A stretch of DNA of 64,000 bases from Dactylis glomerata (taxonomy: Eukaryota; Streptophyta; Magnoliopsida; Poales; Poaceae): positions 14,244,568-14,308,567 of the forward strand of contig QXEO01000553.1 of NCBI GenBank assembly GCA_007115705.1, given 5' to 3'. Under the pieces are notes generated by a model. That model made no database searches and was not told the DNA's origin. It saw nothing but the letters and a program-made list of their open reading frames with translations. Each line of letters opens with the position of its first letter. Positions within the stretch are counted from its first letter, which is position 1. Positions 1 through 11,600 of this stretch are shown here, piece after piece. A program made the position numbers and the translations under genes.

Positions 1-930
1 TAGGACATTTGGTGTACTCAGTTATAACCTCGGGCCTTATACAGAAATTTTATCTGTACTCAGTTTTCCCCTCGAGTACTTAGACTGGCAAGTGCAATAT
101 ACTCAGTTTTTACCCTCAAGTAGCTGGTCAACAGAGAGTCAACAAATAAGATTAACATAGCTAATTGAGTCATTTCATGCGCAAAAAAATCCAAAAAAAT
201 AAAAACATAGTGGCACCTACTCATGGAGTCTTCCTACGCAACCTGCCACCTAGGAAACCTTAACAAACATAGATAAATCAAGTTTTACCATAAATTGTCA
301 CTTCTCAGAATCACTAGTAGCTATGAAGATGCATGGTTTTCCACTCAAACCCCTTTGCAAAACATCTTCCCCAAAACATAGTTGTCTAAATAAGGCCATA
401 ATTGTCACACTCAAGTATATTTGAATTGCAAATAATTTGATGTAGCCCAATATGAATTATATTGTACAAAACACGCATTTTCATTTTGTAATTCTTTTGT
501 TTAAATCCCTTAGTCTATTTACTATTTACTTGCCCTTGGTTTCTTAGTACTACTCAGTTTGCCCTCAAAAACTGTCACAAATGCTCACAGAAGCTGAAAC
601 TTATCATGATTGTTGAGCCGTTGTCACACGGATCGACTCCACCACCCGTTGATCCACTGATCTAACGGGCAGTATACCCCTCTCTGTCTCTTTGTGGCTA
701 CCCCTCTCTCTCTCTCTCTTCGTGGCCACCCCTCTCTCTCTCTCTGTCGGTGGACAGTACCACCCCTCTATTTATGTGCAATAACGAGTTTGCCACGTAA
801 CTATATTCCCTCTATTTATGCATTATTTTCCGCGATCTAAAAGTGTTAAACTAAAAAGTGGTATAATTTTGGTGTAAACAAGAGACATACATATTTGCGG
901 ATTTCGGTGAATGCATTATTTGTCACCCCT
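1..930. other. Left flank of the MULE, no gene seen
   Basis: No open reading frame here looks real. The first 120 bases repeat a motif of the type TACTCAGTTTT-CCCTC-AGTA at about 14, 55 and 100, with a weaker copy near 550. This could be subterminal repeat structure of the Mutator-like element whose transposase starts at 931. No matching inverted copy could be fixed on the far side (16233-16470), so the element end is not called. Confidence 0.5.
676..750. repeat. CT-rich tandem repeat
   Basis: Three successive units, each CCCCTCTCT followed by a CT run and a GTGGC-type spacer, form a pyrimidine-rich tandem repeat with a period of about 38 bases. It lies beyond the 3' end of the MULE transposase reading frame. 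Confidence 0.8.
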
Positions 931-2133
931 CTAACAATTATCAACTCTCTTTAGCATTCCTTTTCTTTTAGGGAATATAGTTTGGGATATAGTTTTAGTC
1001 TGGTCTTTGCTCTGAAGCAACTGCCTTGCTCTGAAGCAGCTGCCTTGGCTCTGAAGCAGGGCCATCCCATTCTGGCATAGATCTTCTAGACTGCATGAAT
1101 GAAACACTCTTAGTTAGTGAAAATCATGGTATTGCAAATCACTTAGTGAAAATATATTTACCTTTGATTACTCATTCTCATTGCTAGGTCAGGTCTCAAG
1201 GGCTGTGAGCAACTAGTGTACTTGTGTCCCTGAACCTGCAGTTACTACAAGTGATGGTTGCCATCCTTGATGTATCCTAGGTTTAGGCCCAAATTTTCCT
1301 TTCCTTCTCTTTCTTGTCTTCTTCCTTTCAGATGGTCTTGAAGGCTGGTGCATGATATCTTCTGTGTCAGTTTGTCCATCCATGCTGAGCAGGCATAGGA
1401 TAAAACACAAGACTATGCTCTTCAAATACATTTCCTTTTTTAGGAAATAGGAACAAAGTCCTCAGGATACATCCTGGCCTTGTGGATTGCACTGACTGCA
1501 TGGTTATAGGGCAAACCAGAAAGTTGCCACTTCCTACAGGAGCAAGTGTGTTTGTCTAGGTTTACCTCATGTGTATTTTTCCACTTTGTACCTGCCAAAG
1601 ACCAACATCTGCTCTCTGTGGAGTGCAATCTCTGGCATATTTCTTCATGATTTCAAGCTTCTCTGCAAGCTTGGTGCTATTTCCCATGATGAAGAAGATG
1701 CACCATCTCTCTTGCCATCATACCTCACCATCTGTTTATCATAAATTCCCACAAGCATTGTCACAATTGGCTTGTTTCTCACATCAAGAATGTATTTGTT
1801 AACACTTCACTAATTTGACAACCAAGTCTGTTTACAGTTGGTGTCCATTGCCCACCTAGCCCAAGAGCTCACTGGAATTTTTGACAGCCACTCCCATGCA
1901 GCTGGACACTGCTTCTTCATTTCCTCCATTGCTAGGTCAAATCCATCTTTTGTGTAGGAGTAAGATGCATTGTCCATACACTTCTTCAAATCCTCTCCCC
2001 TAAACCCAGCTGTCTGGAAGTTGGCATATATGTGTCTTAGGCAATACTTTGAGGACAATTAGGAAAAACAGTGCTTACAGCTTTGAGTAGGCCTTTCTGC
2101 CTGTCTGACATTATTGTGTAGTAACCAAACTGT
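931..2133 (-). pseudogene. MULE transposase, C-terminal part (broken)
   Basis: This is the downstream part of a Mutator-like transposase, severed from its upstream part (14088-16232) by the LTR element 2134-14087. Reading leftward from 2133 it resumes the MULE DDE domain, with SDRQKGL visible. It is then broken by a one-base frameshift near 2058, after which YCLRHIYANF continues in another frame. A SWIM-type zinc finger (CSCRKWQLSGLPYNHA) lies at about 1440-1560. A CCHC knuckle near 1225-1255 (ITCSNCR, then H and C in the next frame) is split by a one-base loss. A good donor at 1161-1160 and acceptor at 1091-1092 suggest a short last exon (1090-931). That exon encodes a repeated peptide from three copies of a ~20-bp unit at 1007-1062. 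The gene is clearly dead. Confidence 0.85.
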
Positions 2134-2472
2134 TGTAAGGGTCAATTGCCCCTAAGTGTGTTTTTGGTAATTAATGACAATCCCTATGGACTAATATTCT
2201 CATTGAGCTTTTTGTGAAGGAATTGTTCATAGGAATTGCTTGAAGTCCATGTGTTGGATTCAAGGCTTGGATGCCATGAAGATAACATATATCTTAAGTA
2301 TTGGCATCAAGATCATTGAACAAGAAGAGATTCGATAGAGCATGAGTAGATACAAGGTTGACCAAGATGAAGAGAGAATAGTGGAATCAAGTATCTTCCC
2401 ATGGGCTTACATCAAAAGAAGGATTCAATATGGCCCATGGGAGAATGAAATCAAATGAAGCTTCTTCATCAA

Positions 2473-4597
2473 TGAAAGTACAAGGATGTCGCCTAGAGGG
2501 GGGAATAGGCGATTTAAAACTTTACGAGTGGCTTGACAAATGCGGAATAAAACTAACGTTTAATTTGACAAGCAAACAAACCTAAATAAACTAGGTTCAC
2601 CTATATGCACCAACAACTTATGCTAAACAAGATAAGCAACTATGAGATAGCAAGATATATATAACTTCAAGCACGAAGGCTATCACAAAGTAAATTGCAT
2701 AAGTAAAGGAGCTCGGTATAGAAATAACCGAGGCACGCGGAGACAACGATGTATCCCGAAGTTCACACCCTTGCGAGTGCTAATCTCCGTTGGAGCGGTT
2801 GGAGGCACAAGGCTCCCCAAACGCCATGGAGGCTCACCGTAATCTCCTCGAGCCCTCCCACCAAGATGGAAGACCCGACCACTAGGGACACTTGAGGGCG
2901 GTCACCGAACCCGTACAAGCTGGGGCAATCTCCACAACTCAATTGGAGGCTCCCAAGAATCGCCACTGAGGCCCACAAAGCTTGGGAAGATCTCCACAAC
3001 TTAATTGGAGGTCCCCAAGTAATTGCCACGGAGGCACCACAAAGCTTGGGAAGATCTCCACAACTCAATTGGAGGTCCCAAGTAACCACTAAGCCACTAA
3101 GACGTCGTAGGGTTCCAAGAACCCAAGAGTAAAAACTCAACGAACTTTCACTACCGAATCTCTGAGGAGAACTCAAACCGATGCACAAATGCAATGGCAA
3201 GAACACACGAAGTGCTCAAATCCTTCTATCCCCAAATCCCACAAAGCAACAAATGCTATGGAGGGATATGAGAGGAAGAACAAGGGAGGAAATCCACAAA
3301 GAAATCCAAGATCTAGATCCAATAGGTTCCCCTCACAAAGAGGAGAAAGTGATTGGTGGAAAGTAGATCTAGATCTCCTCTCTCTTTCCCCTCAAAAAGA
3401 TGCAAGAATTATGGGAGGGATGGGAGGAAGGGCAAGCTCTTCAAGGTTAACAATGGGAGAGAGAAATGGAAGAGCCAACCTCCAAATGAGGAAGAAGGGG
3501 CTTTATATAGCCCCCGCACAAAATCTGACCGTTAAAGGATTTTTAAACCCGGAATTTCCGGCCCGGGGGCGAATTTCTGCCCCCCTTATAAAATTTCCGG
3601 CCCAAATTTCCGCCCCCCTACTGGCAGGTGCACCAAAAAGACTTAGCAGAATTTCGCAGGGCCAGAAATTATGGAATTTCCGCCCCCCGCCCCCCGAAAT
3701 TCCGGTCTCGGGGGCGGAATTTCCGGCCCTGGGGAAAACATCAGTACAAAAACGTCTATAACTTTTGCATCCGGACTCCGTTTTCGATGATCTTGGGTTC
3801 GTTGGAATCACCACAACAAGCTCTACAACTATATTCATAGAAACATCATAGTCCACAAAGGAGGATGAAGCCAAATGATAAAAGGTTTGACTTAGCTATA
3901 AAGAAGAACCGGTAAAACCTCCAAACACCAAAAGCGCAATAAGGTTCCATACGAAATCCGTTTTTTTGATGACCTAGAGCTTGTCATGGAAATAACCACA
4001 AGCTCTAGAACCTCACATGGATAAAAGCCAAAAAAGAACCAAGAAGATCATGCCAAGTATGCAAAGGTTTGAGCTCTCTCCGAACGATACAATAAGTTAC
4101 TCACTCGAGAGCCTCTCTTAATAGTACGGCTACCAATCCTATAATCCGGTCCCCAAACTACACACGAGACCGGTAGAAGAGAAAACCTATCAAGAACAAA
4201 CCTTTGCCTTGCAATCCACTTGAGCTAGATGATGACGGTCTTGACACCTCTAAGTTGGACTACCTTTCTTGATTGCGCTTGCTCGGCGGCTATCTTTAAC
4301 TTGCGCTTCGACTTGATCAACATTGCACTTCATCTTCTTCCTTCTTAAGAATGATGTCTTGAGAATGCACATGAGAGTTCACTCCATCATCTTATTCCTC
4401 AAGACACAATCTAATAGGCTCAACTCCCTTGATCATCACATAGACTTCTTTATTTGCAACTTCTTACAACCTGAAACCAACAAATGGCTCAAGCGTTGTC
4501 TACGGACAAGTCCTACAAATAAAACTCGATGCAAACATTAGTCCATAGGGATTGTCATTAATTACCAAAACCACACATGGGGGCAAATGCTCTTTCA
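2473..4597 (-). mobile_element. Solo LTR, sister subfamily, antisense
   Basis: This insert runs TGAAAGTAC...CTCTTTCA between perfect ATCAA duplications (2468-2472 and 4598-4602). Its reverse complement starts with a CATTTGCCCCC/TGTGTGG segment and ends with CTCTAGGCGACATCC. It therefore aligns with the start and end of the LTR it sits in, but is clearly diverged within. It has no internal region, so it is a solo LTR left by LTR-LTR recombination. A TATA-like CTATATAAAG reads on the minus strand near 3509-3519. Next to it, 3540-3740 is filled with repeats of GGAATTTCCGGCCC-type sequence instead of the CTGCTCCGGG repeat of the host LTR. Confidence 0.92.
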
Positions 4598-5124
4598 ATC
4601 AAGATCAAGCGGGATGCTCAAGGCAAAGGTATGTCCTTGCTAGGTTTTCCTTTTACCGGTCTCAAGGTGTTTGTTGGGAGACCGGGTTATAGGATAGATA
4701 GCCGCACTATCAAGAGGGGCTTTCGGTTGGGTAACTTGATCTCATCGTCATAGGGAGCTCAATCCTTTGCATACTTTGCATCTTCCTAGTTTGTTGCTTC
4801 TTGGTGTTTCTCCATGTGAGGTTCTTGTCTTGTTGCTAGCTTTCCAACAAGCCCAAGTTCATCGAAAACGGAATCCAAATGCATCGTCTATTGCGTTTTC
4901 GAGTTGAAGAGTTTTACCGGTTCTTCACTTTGGGAGGTTTCACACCTCTCCACATTTGGTATTTTTCCTCTTGACATTTCTTGGTGTTTCTCTGCATAAA
5001 GTTGTAGTACTTTTTCTAAGCTTTTCAAAAAGTCCAAGTTTGCTAAAAACGGAGTTCGGATGCAAAAGTTATCGCGTTTTTCGTATGAGTGGTTTTGCTG
5101 TTTTGCAAATCCGGAGTGACGTCC

Positions 5125-5242
5125 GGAGCTGCTCCGGGCTGCTCCGGGCTGAGCAGTGGCCGGGTACTCGCTCCGGAGTATCGGCCGGAGCTGCTCCGGG
5201 CTCTGCTCCGGGCTGCTCCGGGCTGCTCCGGGCTGCTCCGGG
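5125..5242 (+). repeat. CTGCTCCGGG minisatellite in LTR
   Basis: Imperfect tandem copies of a 10-bp unit GCTGCTCCGG lie about 40 bp upstream of the TATA box. The last uninterrupted run has one unit more than the matching stretch of the 3' LTR (12960-13075), so the array changed length after insertion. Confidence 0.9.
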
Positions 5243-5281
5243 ATGACCGAAAAATCTCCCTAACGGGCAGTTTTCTTGCCC

Positions 5282-5289
5282 TATAAAAG
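5282..5289 (+). promoter_or_regulatory. TATA box of 5' LTR
   Basis: TATAAAAG in the context CCCTATAAAAGGGGGC is the only strong TATA box in the LTR. The same sequence is at 13111-13118 in the 3' LTR. Transcription should start about 30 bp downstream. Confidence 0.7.
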
Positions 5290-6256
5290 GGGGCTTCTTC
5301 CCCAACGGTTTTCCAAGTGTTCTAGGGTGTTCTTGAGCCTTTCTCTCACCTCCATTGTTGCCCCTCTTGAGCTTGCTCCCTCTCTCTTCCCTCCAATGAT
5401 TCTTGCATATTTTTGAGGGATTTGGAAGAGGAGATCTAGATCTACAATCTCCACCAACTCATTCCTCCTCTAAGTGAGGGGAACCTTTGGGATCTTGATC
5501 TTGGAGTCATTGGTTGACCTCCACCCTTGTTCTTCCTCTCTAGCTCCTCCATAGCATTTGTTGCTTTGGTGGGATTTGAGAGAGAAGGATTTGAGCACTT
5601 TCCCTTGTGTTCTTGCTTTGCATCCTTGCATAGTGTTGAGCTCTCCATTACGATTAGTTCGAGTGAGAGACCGTGAGCTTGTTACTCTTGGAGGGTGACC
5701 TCCTAGTTGGCTCGGTGATTGTGCCACGGTGACCTCTTCGTGGAAGATTGTGAAGAGGCCCGGGCTTCCCCTTCGTGGGAGTTGTGAAGTGGTTGTGGAG
5801 CTTGCCATCTCCGGAGTGGAGGAAAAGCTAACCATAAGAAGGGGTCCCTAGCTTCGTGGGGGACTCGGAGAAGAAGGTGAGCCTTCGTGGCGTTCGGGGG
5901 CCTTCGTGGTTACCCGCATCTCTCCAACGGTGATTAGCTTACTTTATGTAAGTGAACATCGGGATACATCTTCGTCTCCGCGTGCCTCGGTTATCTCTAT
6001 ACCCGAGTTTATTTCCTTGTGATAGCCATCGTGCTTGAAGTACTTATATCTTGCTTATCACTTGTGAATTATATCTTATGCTATCTTGCTTATATCTAGT
6101 TGTTGTTGTTGCACTTAGTTGAGCCTAGCATTTTAGGTCTTGTGCTTGAAGAAAATAAACGTTAGTTTAATTCCGCATTCCTTCACGCCAATTCCGTAAT
6201 TCTTTTTAAAACGCCTATTCACCCCCCCCCTCTAGGCGACATCTCGTCCTTTCAAT

Positions 6257-6268
6257 TGGTATCAGAGC
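6257..6268 (+). other. Primer binding site (initiator tRNA-Met)
   Basis: TGGTATCAGAGC begins two bases after the 5' LTR and is complementary to the 3' end of plant initiator tRNA-Met, the usual primer of Copia elements. Confidence 0.95.
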
Positions 6269-6310
6269 AAGGTCTCTCCTTGTTTAGGCTTCACCGCCTT
6301 GAGAGTAAAG

Positions 6311-6958
6311 ATGTCGGCTAGTTATTTAGTGCACAATGACACAATTATTTTTGATGGCACAAATTATATGCTATGGAGAAATCGCATGCTTTCTAATCTT
6401 CGGACTTTGTGTCCAAATATAGAGCGATTTCTAGATGTAGGCTTTTCTCCTCCGATGGATCCTCAAAGTCTATCTATAGAGGATGAGAAAAATTTACATC
6501 TAGAAGCTCAGTATTTAATGAAATTTTATTGTCTGTGAGCTCCATAGTTTATGTTTGCTTGATGGGTTCAAAGTGCAAGACATCTCATGAGATATGGACC
6601 AAGCTAGAAGAGTCATTTGGTGGGTCCATTTCTCTTGAGGTTGAAAGTGAACCCAAGGAGTTCTCTTCACCTTCACATCATGAAGAGCTCCAAGTTGCTT
6701 CCACATCGGTCGTGATGATTGTTCAAGTTCTTCCACTTCACCAACATGTGACTTGTCACAAGGTAATGATACGGTGAGTGAAGAAATCATATGTGATGTT
6801 GGTAGTCTTGTTCTTTGCACCAATGATTCTATTTCTATAAATCCTAATGGTGTAGAGAGTTTGGACCTAAACACTTCTTGCAAGAAATTCTTTACTCATT
6901 CTTGTGTTAAAGGTCCTTGCATATCTCCTAAAATTTGCTTGATTAAATTTGTGATGAT
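6311..6958 (+). pseudogene. Gag N-terminal domain (UBN2/Copia type), frame-broken
   Basis: An ATG at 6311 opens a frame with FDGTNYMLWRNRML, typical of the Copia gag (UBN2-like) core, ending at a TGA at 6536-6538. Coding similarity continues in a second frame (KTSHEIWTKLEESFGG, from about 6575) and a third (about 6753-6950) before returning to the first frame at 6959. The usual UBN2 stretch is shortened here, so the domain looks both deleted and frameshifted. With an otherwise fresh element, the breakage may predate this insertion, as expected of a non-autonomous family. Confidence 0.7.
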
Positions 6959-8623
6959 ATGCTTGTTTCTAGTTGTGACCATACTCAAAATGATTCTATT
7001 TCCTCTAGTTGTTGTATGACTAACCATGTAGAGGAAATTAAAGAAAAATTGGGTCACATAATTAAAGAAGAAATCAATAGAAGAACCAAGAAGGTTTCTA
7101 TCAAGAGAAGGCAATGCTATGAATGCCACGAGTATGGACATCTCGCAAGAGCTTGTCCTACACTCGAAAATGAAGAATGTGCTTCTATTGAAGTTCCATC
7201 ATCATCTACGCAAGTTCACATGTGCCTTATGGCAAGCGGTTCAAAGGTAACTCCTACTTTGAATCCCGACACATCTCCTTATGATGAGAGTGATGATGAT
7301 GATGATAATGATGATGATAATGAAGCTTTCTTGCATGAGATGGGAATTGTGTATGCCTCTCTTCGTGGTAATAATGATGCTCGTGCTAAAGTCGAACACT
7401 TAATGGAAACCTTGTTTGACCACAAGGAGACCATTAAGGAATTGAACTCCCTTGTTAATGAGGGGAAACGGAGATTCAATCTCCTCAAGCAAGAGCTATC
7501 CGAAGAGAAGCATACTAATTCTTGCCTATCTCAATCTATTAAATCTTATGAGCTTACAAATGCTAAATCTATTAATGACGCTTGTGCTACTAACTCTATT
7601 TCTTGTGAAGCATCTATATTAAAGGAGAATGTTGAGCTAAGGGCTCAACTTGAGTTGCTAACAAGCAATTATAAGAAATTGGAGGAAAGCCATGAAAAGC
7701 TCTCGGGCTCTCATGGGGATCTCTTAATCTCTTATAATGGGCTAAAGTTAGCTCATGAGGCAAGTATCTCTAAGAAAACATCTTGTGAGCCTCATTTGGA
7801 CATTAGCACTACTTTGAACCAAAATGCTATATTATCTTGTGCTAGTCCAAGTAATTTGTCTAGGCATAATATTGCTACATCTTGTGATGAATTACTTGCT
7901 ATGCCTTGTTGCTCTAACAATGAAGCTTCTACCTCCTCTAGTACTTGTATTACTACTAACCTTGTAGAGGAAATCAAAGAGCTCAAGGCCCAAGTCACTA
8001 GTTTGGAAAAAGACTTGGATAAGCGTCATGAAGGGAAATCCACACTCGATAATATTTTGAGTGTGCAAAAATCCCCTAATGACAAGAGTGGACTTGGATT
8101 CAACTCCAATAACAAGAACAAGTCCAAGAGCAACAAGAAGAAGAAGGGCCAAGACCAAGTCAAGAATTTGGCCAAGATTGTTTGCTTCAAGTGCAAGATT
8201 GAAGGGCATCATGTGAGATCTTGCCCATTGAAGAAGAAGCACTTGAGTGAGAAGCAACAAGGGAAGCGGGCACAAGGTCAAGCTCAAGTTCGACCTCAAG
8301 TTGAAGATAGGCCACTTCCCAAGAAGAAACAAGATGAAGCTTCCCAAATCAAGAAATCAATGAAGAAGAGAAAGGGAAGCACTTGTTGCTATATTTGCCG
8401 TGAGAAGGGGCACTTTGCTTCTTCATGCTTAAGCGGTACCTTATCTAATCCTATCATTGTTGATGATGATTATTCTCTTAGGAAAGATAAGGATGGCAAT
8501 GTGTTTGCCAAGTTTGTTGGAACTCAAAGTGGTGTCAAGAAAAGAACCATTTGGGTTGCCAAGCCTATTGTTACTAACCTCTTAGGACCCAACTTGGTTG
8601 GGGACCAACAAGCTAAAACTTGA
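6959..8623 (+). CDS. Gag C-terminal region with three CCHC zinc knuckles
   Basis: This is an open frame of 554 codons, in the same frame as the gag start at 6311. It holds CYECHEYGHLARAC (residues ~53-66), an acidic D-rich patch (~111-122), and a long region rich in E, K, L and S with coiled-coil character (~160-370). Two further knuckles follow, CFKCKIEGHHVRSC (~406-419) and CYICREKGHFASSC (~476-489). CX2CX4HX4C knuckles bind the RNA genome in the capsid. The arrangement matches the long gag of SIRE/Maximus elements. The stop at 8621-8623 falls where a pol frame would follow, and none does. Whether a functional protein starts at 6959 is unclear because the N-terminal domain is broken. Confidence 0.75.
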   Translation: MLVSSCDHTQNDSISSSCCMTNHVEEIKEKLGHIIKEEINRRTKKVSIKRRQCYECHEYGHLARACPTLENEECASIEVPSSSTQVHMCLMASGSKVTPTLNPDTSPYDESDDDDDNDDDNEAFLHEMGIVYASLRGNNDARAKVEHLMETLFDHKETIKELNSLVNEGKRRFNLLKQELSEEKHTNSCLSQSIKSYELTNAKSINDACATNSISCEASILKENVELRAQLELLTSNYKKLEESHEKLSGSHGDLLISYNGLKLAHEASISKKTSCEPHLDISTTLNQNAILSCASPSNLSRHNIATSCDELLAMPCCSNNEASTSSSTCITTNLVEEIKELKAQVTSLEKDLDKRHEGKSTLDNILSVQKSPNDKSGLGFNSNNKNKSKSNKKKKGQDQVKNLAKIVCFKCKIEGHHVRSCPLKKKHLSEKQQGKRAQGQAQVRPQVEDRPLPKKKQDEASQIKKSMKKRKGSTCCYICREKGHFASSCLSGTLSNPIIVDDDYSLRKDKDGNVFAKFVGTQSGVKKRTIWVAKPIVTNLLGPNLVGDQQAKT

Positions 8624-11600
8624 TCAATAGGTGTTTTTGGAGGGCATTGGAGACTTGGCTACCTCATGAAGAATTAAGGGATCTTCATTAATTTTATTTT
8701 CATCAAGCCAAGTCATTGACACTATCATTTTATATCCAATGTGCCTCTTTGCGGTAACTTGTACTTAACCTCTTTACATTGTAAGTTACTTGCCCCTTTG
8801 CATGTTTTGGTTTTGTACCAAGTATGTGTTTGTATATGTTGTTCCTTATACCTACTTATCTTGTGTATTCAAGTAGGTGTTGGGTGTTTGGCACATCATA
8901 TACTTGTGTGTTTGCTTCGAGCCTCTAATGCATCTTGTTGGTATCTTATTTGGCTCTTATTGAGTGATTAATGGAACATCCCATTTTGGGGGAGTGATTT
9001 GCCATTGGCACCTCACAATCCTATAAATGTGTGCACATGTGTAATACCACTTAGTATTGATATTGCAAGATTATCTAGTCACTATGTGGTATGCCATGCT
9101 CATGAGAAATTCAAATTCTATATCTCATTAATTATCTCTAGTTGGATTTTGTTTGCCTTTTGTTGAAAAGAATTTAATATCACATTATGGGGGAGTAATA
9201 TGCCTTATGCATATCACAAGCCTAGGAAATGTGAACATTTGAGGTATTGCCACTTAGAGTTGATATTGTTAATTATCTTATTCCTAGGTGGCATGTTTGC
9301 TCAAACAAGCTCCGTTATTTCTTAAATGATTTTATTGATCATTTCTTTGCTCTTGGTTTGAGTAAGAATTCTTGGTGCGGTTTTACTCAAATATATTTCT
9401 CTATATCATAAGTAGGAAACCGTTTGCTTCTAGTTACTCTAATCATTGCTTTGCATGATTGTTTGACTATTTTTGGAGCTACCAAGAATCCTTTTTCGTG
9501 CATGGTGCTTAAATTGAATATTTAACCATATGCCTTTTATTGTGAAGTTGATCTTGAATATCGTTGCAATACACCACCAAAAAATAATTCCAATATGAAC
9601 CTCGTGTCTCTGACAATTGGTATTCATATATATATATGTGGTAATTCTTCTAGATCATCTTCACCTTGAAATTTGCCTCTTATTGCCCTTATTTCTTTCC
9701 AAGAAATTATTTTGACTCCCATTGTCTTATTGCCTTCTTGAGGATCTTTTTGCTTGACTTTATCTCATCTCTTGATCCCCATCAAGTCTGTGTTGTTGTA
9801 AGACAAACCTTTTCTTTTCGGTACTTGTGCCATTGTGAAAAGTGTAGAGGGTTTGGTTTATTTGTTGGAACCTTGCTCTTTTGGGAGTTAGTTATCTCAT
9901 TCCTTCTTCTATGATTTATTTGCTAGAATGAGATAAATCTTTGAGCATGCTTTTATTTATTTATTCTTTCATGCTCAATAAGTTGTTAAGTTCATTTGTT
10001 GAATTTGTTGAATAAATCATTTGTTGATTTGTTCCCTTGATGTCATTTGGACAAATAATGTGTTTTGCCACACCTTTTATACCTCCTTGTATTCTTGGTG
10101 TTTTTGTCTAAATCGTATCTTCTTTGGATCTTGAAAGATAGGTGCATGCATATTCTCTTTATGCTTATTTTTGTATCTTAGTTGCTTTCTTTGATCCAAT
10201 ATATATGTTATACTCCATCAAATCCTAAATGGCTAAGATGTGCATGAAATTCAAATTTCATCTTTAACTATGCACATATTTTTATGGAGTCTATCATATG
10301 TATTGTGGTTAGTCTAACCACTTTGGACCCAATAAGTTTGGGGACCAAGATGTACTTAAATGTTGTCTTAGGTACATTGGAGATGCAATGGATGCTTGTC
10401 TCATTTATAAGGAAGGTGTTGTCACCATATGATTATTGGAGCCAAGCTAGGATGATCGATCGGTGAACTCTTATCTACTACATCACACCATTGCTATCTG
10501 GTAACAAGTATAACATTCATGCATACTTTTCTAGCATCCCAACTCTTGTAGGTTGGTTCTTGGCATGATAATATTTATTTGCAAATGTTGCGGTTCTTGC
10601 AAAGGTCTTATAAAGAAATATCTTTATTTCATATGTGAGCAAATTGAGATGATTGCATATGATGGGAAGTATATAAAATCATGTTTATGATTCACCAATC
10701 CCAAATATGCCATTTTAGCAATTTATTGCATATTAATTCCTCAACGCTCTCTCATGTGCAATATAGATAATGTTGCAAGCTGTACCCTTCTTTATTATGC
10801 TTGTTGCCTTTCAAAGCATCCCAACTATCTTTTGATCCCTTATTGCTAGTTGCGATGGCTTTGATGATTTTGTGTGGGGAGTTCATTAATATACCATAAT
10901 GGAAAATGGAGCCTTGAGCTATATATGCTTTCTAGCAAAGTTATTTGGTATATTCTATGACTCTCTCTTGGATATCATGTCTCTCTTTTATTCAACTAAC
11001 CTTTTGTGTATACATGTTTCTATGTGGATTGTTCATCATGATTTTTTGTCCACTTAGAAATGTATATGCATAAGAGTGTTAATTTCTTCCCTTGATATCC
11101 TCGTTCTTTGCCGACCATCTTTATTATTCATTTGGTTTTTGATGGTGTTGGTAAGAACTTGATTTATGAGTGCTTGTTTATTCTTTATTGCTTCTTCTCG
11201 CACTCATATCTCGTGAATCCTTTTGGACTAAAGTTCACTTTGATAAGCGTATTGATTCTTTGGTATTCTCTCATGCTCATGGTTGTTTTTTAAATGATAT
11301 AGAGGAAGTGAGGATTCCATGTTTGTGCATATTGTATTCAAATGCAACAAAAATTCAAATTTATGCATGGACCTTGGGGAGCTTCCTTATTTTATTTAAA
11401 TCACCTAGTTGCTCTTATTATCACATCTCCTTGTGTCCAATTGGTTCTTTGGGTCTCTTGATTGCTTGCTTGCTTCATTCGTTGAAGTTACCTTCACTAT
11501 GTCATCTTTTTGCAATCTTTGATCCTCAATATGGTTTGACTTCCTCCAAATATTGTTAATTTGATAAGTGCATATGATTTCACTCATTTTTATGAGAAAT

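Larger units (their letters stand above)
2134..6254 (+). repeat. 5' LTR of the gag-only element, split by a solo LTR
   Basis: The LTR runs from TGTAAGGG to CCTTTCA. It is interrupted at 2473-4597 by a solo LTR. Removing the insert and one copy of its duplication leaves about 1,991 bp, near identical to 12101-14087. A TATA box (TATAAAAG, 5282-5289) follows a GC-rich 10-bp minisatellite (5125-5242). The 3' end carries a C-run and the motif CTCTAGGCGACATCTCG. Confidence 0.93.

Noticed and set aside
676..750. CT tract considered as a CRISPR-like or regulatory array
   Set aside because: Simple pyrimidine tandem repeat with no unique spacers.
5470..5835. 121-codon minus-strand frame, repeated at 13300-13665
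   Set aside because: Lies wholly in the LTR on the antisense strand; its duplication only reflects the two LTRs and it shows no domain.
6257..6268. tRNA-like matches at primer binding sites
   Set aside because: Only the 3' tRNA complement is present at each site; no cloverleaf, so no tRNA genes are called.
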